Origin: Cyclobacteriaceae bacterium
GTDB lineage: Bacteria > Bacteroidota > Bacteroidia > Cytophagales > Cyclobacteriaceae
Assembly (NCBI GenBank): GCA_028281285.1
Contig: JANQKF010000015.1
Coordinates: forward strand, 248,001 to 312,000
DNA length: 64,000 nt
Reading direction: 5' to 3'
Each line of letters begins with the position of its first letter. The first letter of the stretch is position 1. Shown in pieces: positions 36,002 through 44,215 of the stretch. Under the pieces are notes generated by a model. The model saw only the letters and a program-made list of their open reading frames with translations, made no database searches and was not told the origin of the DNA. The position numbers were made by a program, and so were the translations under genes.

Positions 36002-36637
36002 TTTGAGGTGTTTCTTCAGATACTTCCAAACAGTCTCGGCAACAATCGCATGCCCGGCTTCATTCGGGTGAATTCCGTCAGGAAGGTTCAACTCCTTATC
36101 ACCCCCTACTCCTTCCAGAAGGAATGGAATTAGTTCAACCGATTTTTCACGCGCTATTCTTGGAAACATATCTTTAAATTCCTCTCGATAGTCCGTTCCA
36201 ATATTCGGAGGTATCTGCATTCCAGCCAGGATTATAGTAGCATTCTCATATTTTGATCGAACTCCATCGATTATCGCTTTGAGGTTGTTTTCCGTTTGAT
36301 CGAGACTCAAGCCCCGCAAACCGTCATTCCCACCAAGTTCAAGAACAAAAATGTCCAGCGGTTGGCTAATCACCCAATTTAACCTATCCAATCCGCCAGT
36401 ACTGGCATCACCACTCAATCCAGCATTCACTACCTCATATTTATATCCCAGCGAATCCAATCGCTCTTGAATTAGGTGAGGAAACGCATCTTGTAACGTC
36501 AATTGATAACCTGCGGTGATGCTATCACCAAAGAAAACTATCCTCTTCCTCTTTTCCTGGCCAAATTCCTCGTGAGGAGATATCACCAACATGGCAGCAA
36601 GACCGAAAGTCAATAAGATCTTTGAAAACAAATGCAT
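35990..36637 (-). CDS. Exported SGNH/GDSL esterase, TesA-like
   Basis: 215 residues with an N-terminal signal (MHLFSKILLTFGLAAMLVIS). SGNH blocks are complete: FFGDSITAGYQLT (Ser nucleophile), AGLSGDASTGGL (Gly), LELGGNDGLRG (Asn) and DGIHPNEAGH (Asp/His). This is the TesA/arylesterase-thioesterase I type: periplasmic lysophospholipase or thioesterase. It is divergent from an ABC ATPase and permease, the same arrangement as tesA and ybbA-ybbP in E. coli. Confidence 0.92.
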   Translation of the reverse strand: MHLFSKILLTFGLAAMLVISPHEEFGQEKRKRIVFFGDSITAGYQLTLQDAFPHLIQERLDSLGYKYEVVNAGLSGDASTGGLDRLNWVISQPLDIFVLELGGNDGLRGLSLDQTENNLKAIIDGVRSKYENATIILAGMQIPPNIGTDYREEFKDMFPRIAREKSVELIPFLLEGVGGDKELNLPDGIHPNEAGHAIVAETVWKYLKKHLKSSP

Positions 36638-36717
36638 ATGTTTATAATGTTAGGTTTTGGACAGCAAACATTCTCATTCCGAATCCGTCTTGAATATACC
36701 ATACTATCACTAATTCT

Positions 36718-37419
36718 ATGCCATCAATGCTGGAGGTGAACAACCTCACAAAAATCTACCAAAGCGGAACTAAGAATCTTACGGTACTTTCTGACATTAG
36801 TTTTTCTCTCCATGCAGGGGACTCCTTTTCTATTGTCGGGCCTTCAGGAAGTGGTAAAACCACTTTACTGGGACTTTGCGCTGGTTTGGACAGAGCAACA
36901 TCCGGTTCAGTTTCACTAAACGATAATGTCCTGGATAACATGAATGAGGACCAACGCGCCCAGATAAGAAACCTTTATGTAGGCTTTGTATTCCAGAATT
37001 TTCAGCTGTTACCTACACTGACCGCTCTTGAAAATGTGATGGTGCCTATGGAGTTGAGAAGAGAAAAAAATACTAAGAAACGATCTCTCGACTTATTAGG
37101 AAGAGTCGGACTTGCAGAACGTCATGATCACTATCCTTCACAGCTATCTGGCGGTGAACAACAACGTATCTCCATCGCTAGAGCTTTTTCAAACGATCCG
37201 AAGATTTTGTTTGCCGATGAACCGACAGGAAACCTGGATGAAGAGACTTCCGATTCTATTGAAAATCTCCTGTTTGAATTGAATAGAGAATCAGGAACGA
37301 CATTGGTATTGGTTACCCATGATCTTGAACTTGCAGGAAAAACTGAGCGTGTGATAAAATTGAAGGGAGGAAAACTCATCTCAGATATTACCAACAATGA
37401 AACTGAATTGGTTCAATGA
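36718..37419 (+). CDS. ABC transporter ATP-binding protein, YbbA/LolD type
   Basis: 233 residues. The ATPase has Walker A GPSGSGKTTLLGLCAG, Q-loop VFQNFQLLPTLTALENV, signature LSGGEQQRISIARAF, Walker B ILFADEPTGNLD and H-loop LVLVTHD. These features mark the MacB/LolD/YbbA family, which pairs with FtsX-type permeases. The 3' ATGA overlaps the permease start. Together with the divergent TesA-like esterase it mirrors the E. coli ybbA neighbourhood. Confidence 0.93.
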   Translation: MPSMLEVNNLTKIYQSGTKNLTVLSDISFSLHAGDSFSIVGPSGSGKTTLLGLCAGLDRATSGSVSLNDNVLDNMNEDQRAQIRNLYVGFVFQNFQLLPTLTALENVMVPMELRREKNTKKRSLDLLGRVGLAERHDHYPSQLSGGEQQRISIARAFSNDPKILFADEPTGNLDEETSDSIENLLFELNRESGTTLVLVTHDLELAGKTERVIKLKGGKLISDITNNETELVQ

Positions 37420-39953
37420 GTAAGCTAAAATGGCTCATTCTAATGGCTATTAGAGATAGTCGAAGAAGTAAATCCAGATTACTTCTATTCATTTCTTCTA
37501 TTGTACTAGGAATAGCAGCTCTCGTAGCGATCAACTCGTTTGGTGAAAACCTGAAAGATGATATAAATGATCAATCCAAAGAGCTCCTTGGAGCAGATTT
37601 GGAGTTAGGGAGCAACTTAAAGGATTTCCATTACTCATGGCTCGATTCCGTAGAACATGACGTTTCCCACGAGTATAGTTTTGCTTCTATGATCCGGTTT
37701 GTGAAGAACGATGAAAGTCGGTTGGTGGATGTTCGTGCCTTGGAAGGGCAATTCCCCTATTATGGAGTCATCGAAACGATTCCTCCTTCCGCTGCTACAA
37801 GCTTCAAGGATGGGGCTGCAAAAGTCTTAGTCGATCAATCGACAATGATTCAGTACGATGTTGAAGTTGGCGATTCGGTACAAATTGGTAATGTCACCTT
37901 TGTGATCGAAGGACAGCTTCTGGGTTCTCCCTCCCAGTCAGTAGCAGCAACTTTAGTGGCTCCGGCTGTATATATGCCCATGAAGTTTTTAGAACAGACT
38001 GATCTCATAAAAAATGGAAGCCGTGTGTTTTATCGAAACTTCTACAAGTTTTATGATCTCGAAGAGGGATTTGATTTGGATGAAAAGCTCAGGCAAGATC
38101 GGGAGGAGTTGAGACTGGCCGGAATACGTGCCGACACCGTGGAAGAAAGAAGAGAAGAGACTGGTGAAACATTCAGCAATCTGACCAATTTTTTGAATTT
38201 GGTGGCCTTCGTAGCACTCTTACTGGGGTGTGTAGGCGTGGCAAGCGCTGTCCATATCTATATAAAAGGAAAGATCAAGAGTGTAGCCATTTTGCGATGC
38301 CTGGGAGCAAAAGGTGGAGATACTTTCCTCATATTCTTAGTCCAAATTGCGATGATTGGTCTGATTGGGTCAATTGTTGGGGCCATGTTGGGTACATTTA
38401 TTCAAAGAATACTTCCCGAGGTATTTTCGGCCTTTCTCCCGGTTGAGGTAACATTATCGCTTTCCTGGAAGTCAATAATAGGCGGGGTTGTGATAGGAGT
38501 CTGCGTTTCCATTCTATTCGCTCTGGTTCCGCTACTTTCGATTCGTAAAGCCTCCCCCTTACTTACCCTTAGAAATCTACCTGAATCTACCGACAGAAAA
38601 TTCGATCCGTGGATATGGCTCGTATACATTGGAATCACACTGTTCATTGTTTCATTCGCCTATCTTCAAATACAAGATTTGGTAGATAGTATTGGCTTCA
38701 CAGTCTTCATTCTACTGGCCTTTGGCTTCCTTGCCTTAATTGCCCGATTGGCCATGTGGTTGGTAAAGAAGTTCTTCCCATCTAATTGGAGTTATACGTG
38801 GAGACAAAGTTTAGCCAATCTTTACCGACCCAACAATCAGACTCAAATATTGATAGCTAGTATTGGTTTGGGTACGGCTTTAATCACAACACTCTATTTT
38901 ATTCAAGCCTTGCTGATAAGTCAGGTGGAGATTACCACTGACAATGATCGTCCAAATATGTTGCTCTTTGATATTCAATCTTACCAAAAGAATGAGGTCG
39001 CTGAATTCACTGCAGATTCAGGTCTGCCCATTCTGCAGCAAGTACCAATTGTGGCTATGCGAATTCAGACGATCAATCAGATTAACCAAAGGCAAGCCAT
39101 GCAGGATTCCACCATAGAATACCGAAATTTCTTATTCAATCGTGAATTTCGAATAACCTATAGAGATTCACTGATAGAATCAGAACAAATCTCTGAGGGC
39201 CGGTTACATACCTATAAGTCGTCAGAAGATTCCATTTTTATCTCTATGGACGAGGGTTTTGCAAAATCCCAACATTTTGAAATTGGTGATGAAATTGTAT
39301 GGAATGTACAGGGTGTTCCCGTGAAAACATATTTAGGCAGCTATCGTGTGATTGACTGGAACCGAGTTCAGACCAATTTTCTTGTTCTTTTCCCTGAAGG
39401 CGTACTTGAATATGCCCCGCAATTTCACGTGCTAATCACGAGAGTTACTTCGACTGAGGAGGCAGCAACTTTTCAACGAGGTGTTGTCAAACGTTATCCA
39501 AACATCTCGGTGATCGACATTGGCCTTATACTCAACACCATAGACGATCTACTGGATAAAGTTGCTTTTGTTATTCGATTTATGGCTTTATTCAGCATTG
39601 TGACAGGCCTGCTAGTTTTAATCGGTTCAGTCATTCTCAGCAAGTTTCAACGCATCCGGGAGAGCGTTTTATTACGAACTATGGGAGGAAATAGGAATTT
39701 GATACTCTCCATCAATGTTTTGGAATACTTCTTCCTGGGAAGCCTGGCCTCACTATCGGGAATTTTGTTGGCACTTATTGGAAGTTGGGCATTGGCCATA
39801 TTCACTTTTGAGACAGAATTTATTCCAAATCCACTGCCGATGCTAGCAGTCTATATCATCATTACCGGTCTGACAATAATAATTGGACTCTCTAACAGCA
39901 GGGGTATTATTAGCCGTCCTCCTTTAGAAATTCTAAGAAGGGAGCTCGGTTAA
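37416..39953 (+). CDS. FtsX-type ABC permease, YbbP-like
   Basis: 845 residues, with two FtsX-domain blocks. TM1 (LLLFISSIVLGIAALVAINSFG) is followed by a periplasmic region, then a three-helix block near residues 265-390 (LNLVAFVALLLGCVGVASAVHIYIKGKIKSVAILRCLGAKG). A second set of helices and periplasmic region lead to a last block near 725-840 (FVIRFMALFSIVTGLLVLIGSVIL). Length and layout match YbbP. With the upstream ATPase it should extract or move lipophilic compounds at the inner membrane. Confidence 0.9.
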   Translation: MSKLKWLILMAIRDSRRSKSRLLLFISSIVLGIAALVAINSFGENLKDDINDQSKELLGADLELGSNLKDFHYSWLDSVEHDVSHEYSFASMIRFVKNDESRLVDVRALEGQFPYYGVIETIPPSAATSFKDGAAKVLVDQSTMIQYDVEVGDSVQIGNVTFVIEGQLLGSPSQSVAATLVAPAVYMPMKFLEQTDLIKNGSRVFYRNFYKFYDLEEGFDLDEKLRQDREELRLAGIRADTVEERREETGETFSNLTNFLNLVAFVALLLGCVGVASAVHIYIKGKIKSVAILRCLGAKGGDTFLIFLVQIAMIGLIGSIVGAMLGTFIQRILPEVFSAFLPVEVTLSLSWKSIIGGVVIGVCVSILFALVPLLSIRKASPLLTLRNLPESTDRKFDPWIWLVYIGITLFIVSFAYLQIQDLVDSIGFTVFILLAFGFLALIARLAMWLVKKFFPSNWSYTWRQSLANLYRPNNQTQILIASIGLGTALITTLYFIQALLISQVEITTDNDRPNMLLFDIQSYQKNEVAEFTADSGLPILQQVPIVAMRIQTINQINQRQAMQDSTIEYRNFLFNREFRITYRDSLIESEQISEGRLHTYKSSEDSIFISMDEGFAKSQHFEIGDEIVWNVQGVPVKTYLGSYRVIDWNRVQTNFLVLFPEGVLEYAPQFHVLITRVTSTEEAATFQRGVVKRYPNISVIDIGLILNTIDDLLDKVAFVIRFMALFSIVTGLLVLIGSVILSKFQRIRESVLLRTMGGNRNLILSINVLEYFFLGSLASLSGILLALIGSWALAIFTFETEFIPNPLPMLAVYIIITGLTIIIGLSNSRGIISRPPLEILRRELG

Positions 39954-40060
39954 TCCTTCCAATTATTCGATTACTTAACTCAATCACCGCTTATTCAGAA
40001 TAGAAATTTTATCGGCATATGTTTTGTATGTTTATTCAATAGAAAGCAAAAATTCAAATC

Positions 40061-40429
40061 ATGAAAAGACTAATCGGGATATTGATGGTTTTTACATTGG
40101 CAATAGGAACCATCCACGCACAAGATGAACACAAAAAAGTCGTTGCCGACTGGGAAGGAACGCTTGATGTTCAAGGAACAAAACTTAGAGTCCGGTTCCA
40201 TGTTCGATACAACGAGGGAAAACTTTCGGCCACCATGGACAGCGTAGATCAGGGAGCTATGGGCCTCAAAATGGACGAAGCTACATTCAAGGATGGTATA
40301 CTCACACTAAAAATCAACCAACTACAAGGCACTTATACTGGGAAGCTGGAAAATGATGAACTAAAAGGTACATGGAAACAAGGCCCCGGAGAATTGCCTC
40401 TGAATATGAAAAAGATAAAAGGGAGTTAA
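40061..40429 (+). CDS. Small secreted protein; stand-alone form of an N-terminal domain of alpha/beta hydrolases
   Basis: 122 residues with signal peptide MKRLIGILMVFTLAIGTIHAQ. The mature part (DWEGTLDVQGTKLRVRFHV, SATMDSVDQGAMGLKMDEATF, TLKINQLQGTYTGKLENDELKGTWKQG.LPL) has the alternating strands seen in the beta-sandwich that precedes alpha/beta hydrolases in many Bacteroidota proteins, but here without a hydrolase. No pseudogene scar follows; a strong terminator sits 19 bases downstream, so it appears to be a complete small gene. Function unknown. Confidence 0.6.
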   Translation: MKRLIGILMVFTLAIGTIHAQDEHKKVVADWEGTLDVQGTKLRVRFHVRYNEGKLSATMDSVDQGAMGLKMDEATFKDGILTLKINQLQGTYTGKLENDELKGTWKQGPGELPLNMKKIKGS

Positions 40430-40447
40430 TGTTCAATGATCTCTCAA

Positions 40448-40478
40448 CAAAAGCCACCGAAATTCAGTGGCTTTTTTT
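40448..40478 (+). terminator. Intrinsic terminator after the 122-residue secreted protein
   Basis: AGCCAC pairs with GTGGCT around a CGAAATTCA loop, flanked by A's and followed by seven T residues. It may also terminate the opposing lipoprotein gene that ends at 40489, since the A-run precedes the stem. Confidence 0.85.
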
Positions 40479-40488
40479 ATTCAACGAT

Positions 40489-41433
40489 CTAGAGTTTTGT
40501 AAAAATATAAGAGATGTTATGAATTGGTTCTCCACACGAGCCCAGTAAATCATCCGACATGTATAATGTAAACAAGCTATCGTCTGTAGGGTCATACGAG
40601 CCGAGCTCAGATTCACCTTGTCCTTTCACAATAGTCGAAATGCCATCACAAGAAGCTTGAGTATCAATATCCTTGAGGATAAGACTGTGACATTGAAATT
40701 GAATGGTGTATTCAAAATACTCGGGGTTCCAGATTCGTTCATTAGAAGCAATAAACGTTCTCTCGTTCTTACCGGCTTTTATCAGTGTAATTACGCTCCC
40801 TGTTTCTCCAAAAGGACCTCCCCAAAGCCCGTCCACGGGCCCCAGGATAAGTTCATAGTCACCTATAAAGTAATCATCACGAATTCCACACCCCACGGGA
40901 ACATCAACAGTAAAGAGGGATTCGAAAGCGTCTCCTTCCAATACAGGCTCTCGTTGATCACCTTCGGTAAAAGAATTGCCATCTTTCATCTTCAAAACAG
41001 CTTTGAAACGAAAGAGGTCATTCTGTTTTATTTGATCCACCTTAAGATTCAATACCTCAATTGCCCTGACCATCTCTAATGAAAATGAAGCCCGTTTTTT
41101 CAAGTCAACGCTCCAATAAAATTCAGAAGCTTCGATAGATGAATGAACAACAGGGTCAATATTGTTGCCGTTGTTCCCTCCACTTGAAATAAACTCTACT
41201 GACCAATCATAGCTTGCTACATCCAAGCCTTGATTACCGTCATAAAACTCTACAATTAGCTCAATCTTTGAATTCTGGACATCACCAAGTTCAAAACTTC
41301 CATTTCTCTCAAGTTCAAGAATCAAAGGAGTAGGGTAGTCCAATTCAAAAGTTGAGTCATCCTTTCGACAAGCACCAAGGACCAAAAGGCCCAAAACTAG
41401 AATCAAAACACTATGACCTGGATTTCTCGACAT
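40489..41433 (-). CDS. Lipoprotein, paralog of the SusCD-linked lipoprotein
   Basis: 314 residues with a lipobox VLGAC (Cys22 after MSRNPGHSVLILVLGLLVLGA). The protein shares with the gene at 41540 a VEFYDGNQGLDVASYDWSVEF segment and the motif GPVDGLWGGPFGETGSVITLIKAG. It is separated from that gene by a strong terminator, so it may be transcribed weakly or from its own promoter. It is probably a surface-exposed glycan- or peptide-binding protein paired with the SusC/D system, by analogy only. Four cysteines occur in the C-terminal half. Confidence 0.65.
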   Translation of the reverse strand: MSRNPGHSVLILVLGLLVLGACRKDDSTFELDYPTPLILELERNGSFELGDVQNSKIELIVEFYDGNQGLDVASYDWSVEFISSGGNNGNNIDPVVHSSIEASEFYWSVDLKKRASFSLEMVRAIEVLNLKVDQIKQNDLFRFKAVLKMKDGNSFTEGDQREPVLEGDAFESLFTVDVPVGCGIRDDYFIGDYELILGPVDGLWGGPFGETGSVITLIKAGKNERTFIASNERIWNPEYFEYTIQFQCHSLILKDIDTQASCDGISTIVKGQGESELGSYDPTDDSLFTLYMSDDLLGSCGEPIHNISYIFTKL

Positions 41434-41488
41434 AGACTGGCTGTTATGTAAAACAACTTGAATATAGATTTACCCTCGCCATACAAAC

Positions 41489-41520
41489 AAAAAGGCCATC
41501 GGGAATCCCGATGGCCTTTT
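41489..41520 (-). terminator. Perfect 14-bp intrinsic terminator ending the SusCD operon
   Basis: AAAAGGCCATCGGG and CCCGATGGCCTTTT pair fully around a 3-base loop; on the minus strand it is followed by TTTTTG. It sits between the two lipoprotein paralogs and is effectively bidirectional. Confidence 0.9.
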
Positions 41521-41539
41521 CAATTTATTAGTTAGCTAA

Positions 41540-42496
41540 TTATTGCTTAACAAAAGTATAGGTAATGTCCGGAATCTCTCCCGCACAGTCTCCAAGAACC
41601 TCATCTGAGAAGTTGATAGTAAAAGTAGTATCATCAAATAGATCGAAGTTTCCAGGACCTGCAGAAGCACCCTGTCCTACTCTAATACCCGCACCACCGC
41701 ATGATGCGCCAAGGTCAGTGTCAAGCACAAATACCTCGTCACAAACGAAGCTCAAGGTAGGAGTAATAGGGAATCCACCGCCAAGGTCTCTCTCTCCATA
41801 AGGAGTAGTGAACTGACGCTCAGTCGCACCAGAATTCACAAGAGTCACAATGTTGCCAGATTCTCCGAAAGGTCCACCCCAAACACCATCAGTAGGTCCT
41901 AAGGTCAACTCGTAAGCTCCGGTGAACATTGCATCGTTAGCAAATAGACATACCACATTCGCATCGATTCTAGCCAAAGCTGAGAAAGGAGGCTGCGAAA
42001 TCAAGTTCGGGCCATGCTGAAGGAATCCATAAGTACTTCCATCAGTTTTTGTAATAGTCGCGTCAAATCTGAAACGGTCACCTGCAGCCAACGTCAATCC
42101 GTCAATTCCTAGTGCATCAAGAGCATCCTGGAATCCTAACGTAAACGTTAATTCAGGAAGTCCATCTGCATTAGTTGTGAATTGAGATGAATTAAACGTT
42201 ACAAATGATACAGCAGCAACGTCATTTCCGTTGTTACCACCATTAGATCTGTACTCAACTGTCCAGCTGTAAGAAGCTACATTTTGTCCCTGATTCTCAT
42301 CATAGAACTCAACAGTCGCTCCAACAGTAGAACCCGCAATATTACCTGCATCGAACGCACCTGTAACTCCACTAAGGTTACGTGCAAAAGCACCTTTCTT
42401 AGCTTCTTCAAATTGTTCGAATCTTAAATCAGGATCACCACACGCAGTCACAATAATGGCTGCAAAAAGTAATGTTATGTATTTTATATTCTTCAT
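41540..42496 (-). CDS. SusCD-associated surface lipoprotein
   Basis: 318 residues from 42496 (MKNIKYITLLFAAIIVTAC, lipobox Cys19). An upstream in-frame ATG at 42505 is possible. Repeated themes: VEFYDENQGQNVASYSWTVEYRSNGGNNGND, then GPTDGVWGGPFGESGNIVTLVNSG. It follows SusD by 12 bases and precedes a terminator, so it is the third gene of the SusC-SusD operon, in the position of a SusE/F-like surface glycan-binding protein. No known family recognised. Confidence 0.7.
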   Translation of the reverse strand: MKNIKYITLLFAAIIVTACGDPDLRFEQFEEAKKGAFARNLSGVTGAFDAGNIAGSTVGATVEFYDENQGQNVASYSWTVEYRSNGGNNGNDVAAVSFVTFNSSQFTTNADGLPELTFTLGFQDALDALGIDGLTLAAGDRFRFDATITKTDGSTYGFLQHGPNLISQPPFSALARIDANVVCLFANDAMFTGAYELTLGPTDGVWGGPFGESGNIVTLVNSGATERQFTTPYGERDLGGGFPITPTLSFVCDEVFVLDTDLGASCGGAGIRVGQGASAGPGNFDLFDDTTFTINFSDEVLGDCAGEIPDITYTFVKQ

Positions 42497-42508
42497 GTAT
42501 TCCAAAAT

Positions 42509-44197
42509 TTAGTTGATGAAACCTGGAGGGTTAGTATCCCAGAACACTTGCTCAGTTGGGTTTCTTTGAACTGCATTCTCATTCAAATCCACGTAGTTAC
42601 CTGGATAGAACATAGTTCTTGGGAAATCACCACCATCTAAGTTCTCAGTAAATTGAAGTCCTGAAGGATATCCGGTTCTTCTATAAGCGTTGTAAATATC
42701 AATTCCAACACCCCAAGAAGCTCTCTGGAACTCAGATATAATCAAGTCTAGTTTACCACCTGCATCCGCAGCATCATATTCTGCCAATCTACCATTAACG
42801 TAAACGTCAATAGTAGCAGCGTTAGGCTGTAAAGCACCTCCACCTTGACCAAGATCATCAGACCAGTCAATTACATAATTGATAGAGTTTCTCATTCCAG
42901 CTTCAAACATTGCTCTGGCATCATCAGTAGTTCCCATTGTCAAGGCAGCTTCTGCTCTCATGAAGTCAACATGGAAGTGCATCATGTAAGGCATAATTCC
43001 TCCACCTCTTGCACAAAGAGTACCATCGGTTCTCTTCTGCGGAACACCTTGATCAGAGTCGAAGCAACCACCTGCAGGGTAGATACCCCAGTTAGTACGC
43101 TTATCTCCATCTGGCGGAATACCGTCACCATTACCATGCTCACGTCCCCAATATCCTTCTGAATCAGCCATGTCATTAGTAACAGTAGCAGTACAGAAAG
43201 GCATATCAGCAGTATAGTGATCTGGTCTAGGCTCATCTCTACAACCGATTGTAAACGCATCGTTTACAGTTCTGTCACCAGGAACAAGGTTCTGACGATA
43301 GAAGTAGTATCTGATTCTAGGATCATCATCTCTCAAGAACTTGTACATGAAGTCGTTAGACAAGTAACGTCCAGCACCTACAGGGTTCAAGTAGTGCTCA
43401 TTGTAGTAGGGGCTCTTAGAGTTAGGGTTTTGAAGGTTTGTTCCATATTGGAAAGCAAAGTCTTCACCCGAAGCACTAATAAAATCGCCACTAGCAACAA
43501 TTGTATTGATTGCACCAGCTTGACCACCCACTAGTCTGGTCATCAAGTGATAACGAAGTTTCAACGTATTAGCCAATTTGATCCAGTTTTCTCTGGCATC
43601 ATCTGCTCCAGTCTCACCTCCGAAGAACAAGTCAGAAGAAGGAGCACCAATACCATCAGGATTATTCAAATCAGTAATCGCTTCATCAAGCATAGCCAAT
43701 GCTGCTGTATACACCGCTTGATCATCATCAGCATTTGGAGATGGTACGGCCACACCCTGTCCAGCTTCGCTGAAAGGAATATTACCAAACATGTCTACAA
43801 GAGACATCCATACCCAAGCTTTCAGAATCTTAGCAGCACCCACATGGATGAACTGATTGCCTTCCGCTGCGAGAGTAGACATGGCATCAATATCCGGGAA
43901 CAATGCTGAATAAGCCTCACTCCACATGAAGTTACCCCCATTCGGAGTGTATGCAGTTTGATACTGAATAGATGTCATTGCTGTAATCCTGGTAGAAGTC
44001 ATACCTCTACCGTTCATCGCATTCATGAAATCTCTAAAATCCAGTTGGATCGCATTCCAGAATAGTTCGATATCAGCATTCTCTTGAGTAACCGCATTTG
44101 GGTTAACCAACAAATCTAGCTCAAACTGGTCCTTACATGACGTGACTGAAATCATCGCCACTGCCATAAGGCCATATATATAGTTTCTAATTTTCAT
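42509..44197 (-). CDS. SusD/RagB-family outer-membrane lipoprotein
   Basis: 562 residues with lipobox SVTSC (Cys21). The N-terminus (LDLLVNPNAVTQENAD) and the helical TPR-rich core (LFPDIDAMSTLAAEGNQFIHVGAAKILKAWVWMSLVDMFGNIPFSEA) are typical of SusD/RagB. The C-terminus QRNPTEQVFWDTNPPGFIN resembles the conserved end of SusD-like proteins. It is the lid of the SusC channel, binding an oligosaccharide or peptide. The gene follows SusC by 18 bases. The nutrient is unknown; no glycoside hydrolase is adjacent. Confidence 0.93.
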   Translation of the reverse strand: MKIRNYIYGLMAVAMISVTSCKDQFELDLLVNPNAVTQENADIELFWNAIQLDFRDFMNAMNGRGMTSTRITAMTSIQYQTAYTPNGGNFMWSEAYSALFPDIDAMSTLAAEGNQFIHVGAAKILKAWVWMSLVDMFGNIPFSEAGQGVAVPSPNADDDQAVYTAALAMLDEAITDLNNPDGIGAPSSDLFFGGETGADDARENWIKLANTLKLRYHLMTRLVGGQAGAINTIVASGDFISASGEDFAFQYGTNLQNPNSKSPYYNEHYLNPVGAGRYLSNDFMYKFLRDDDPRIRYYFYRQNLVPGDRTVNDAFTIGCRDEPRPDHYTADMPFCTATVTNDMADSEGYWGREHGNGDGIPPDGDKRTNWGIYPAGGCFDSDQGVPQKRTDGTLCARGGGIMPYMMHFHVDFMRAEAALTMGTTDDARAMFEAGMRNSINYVIDWSDDLGQGGGALQPNAATIDVYVNGRLAEYDAADAGGKLDLIISEFQRASWGVGIDIYNAYRRTGYPSGLQFTENLDGGDFPRTMFYPGNYVDLNENAVQRNPTEQVFWDTNPPGFIN

Positions 44198-44215
44198 ACT
44201 ATCAAAAAATTTAGA

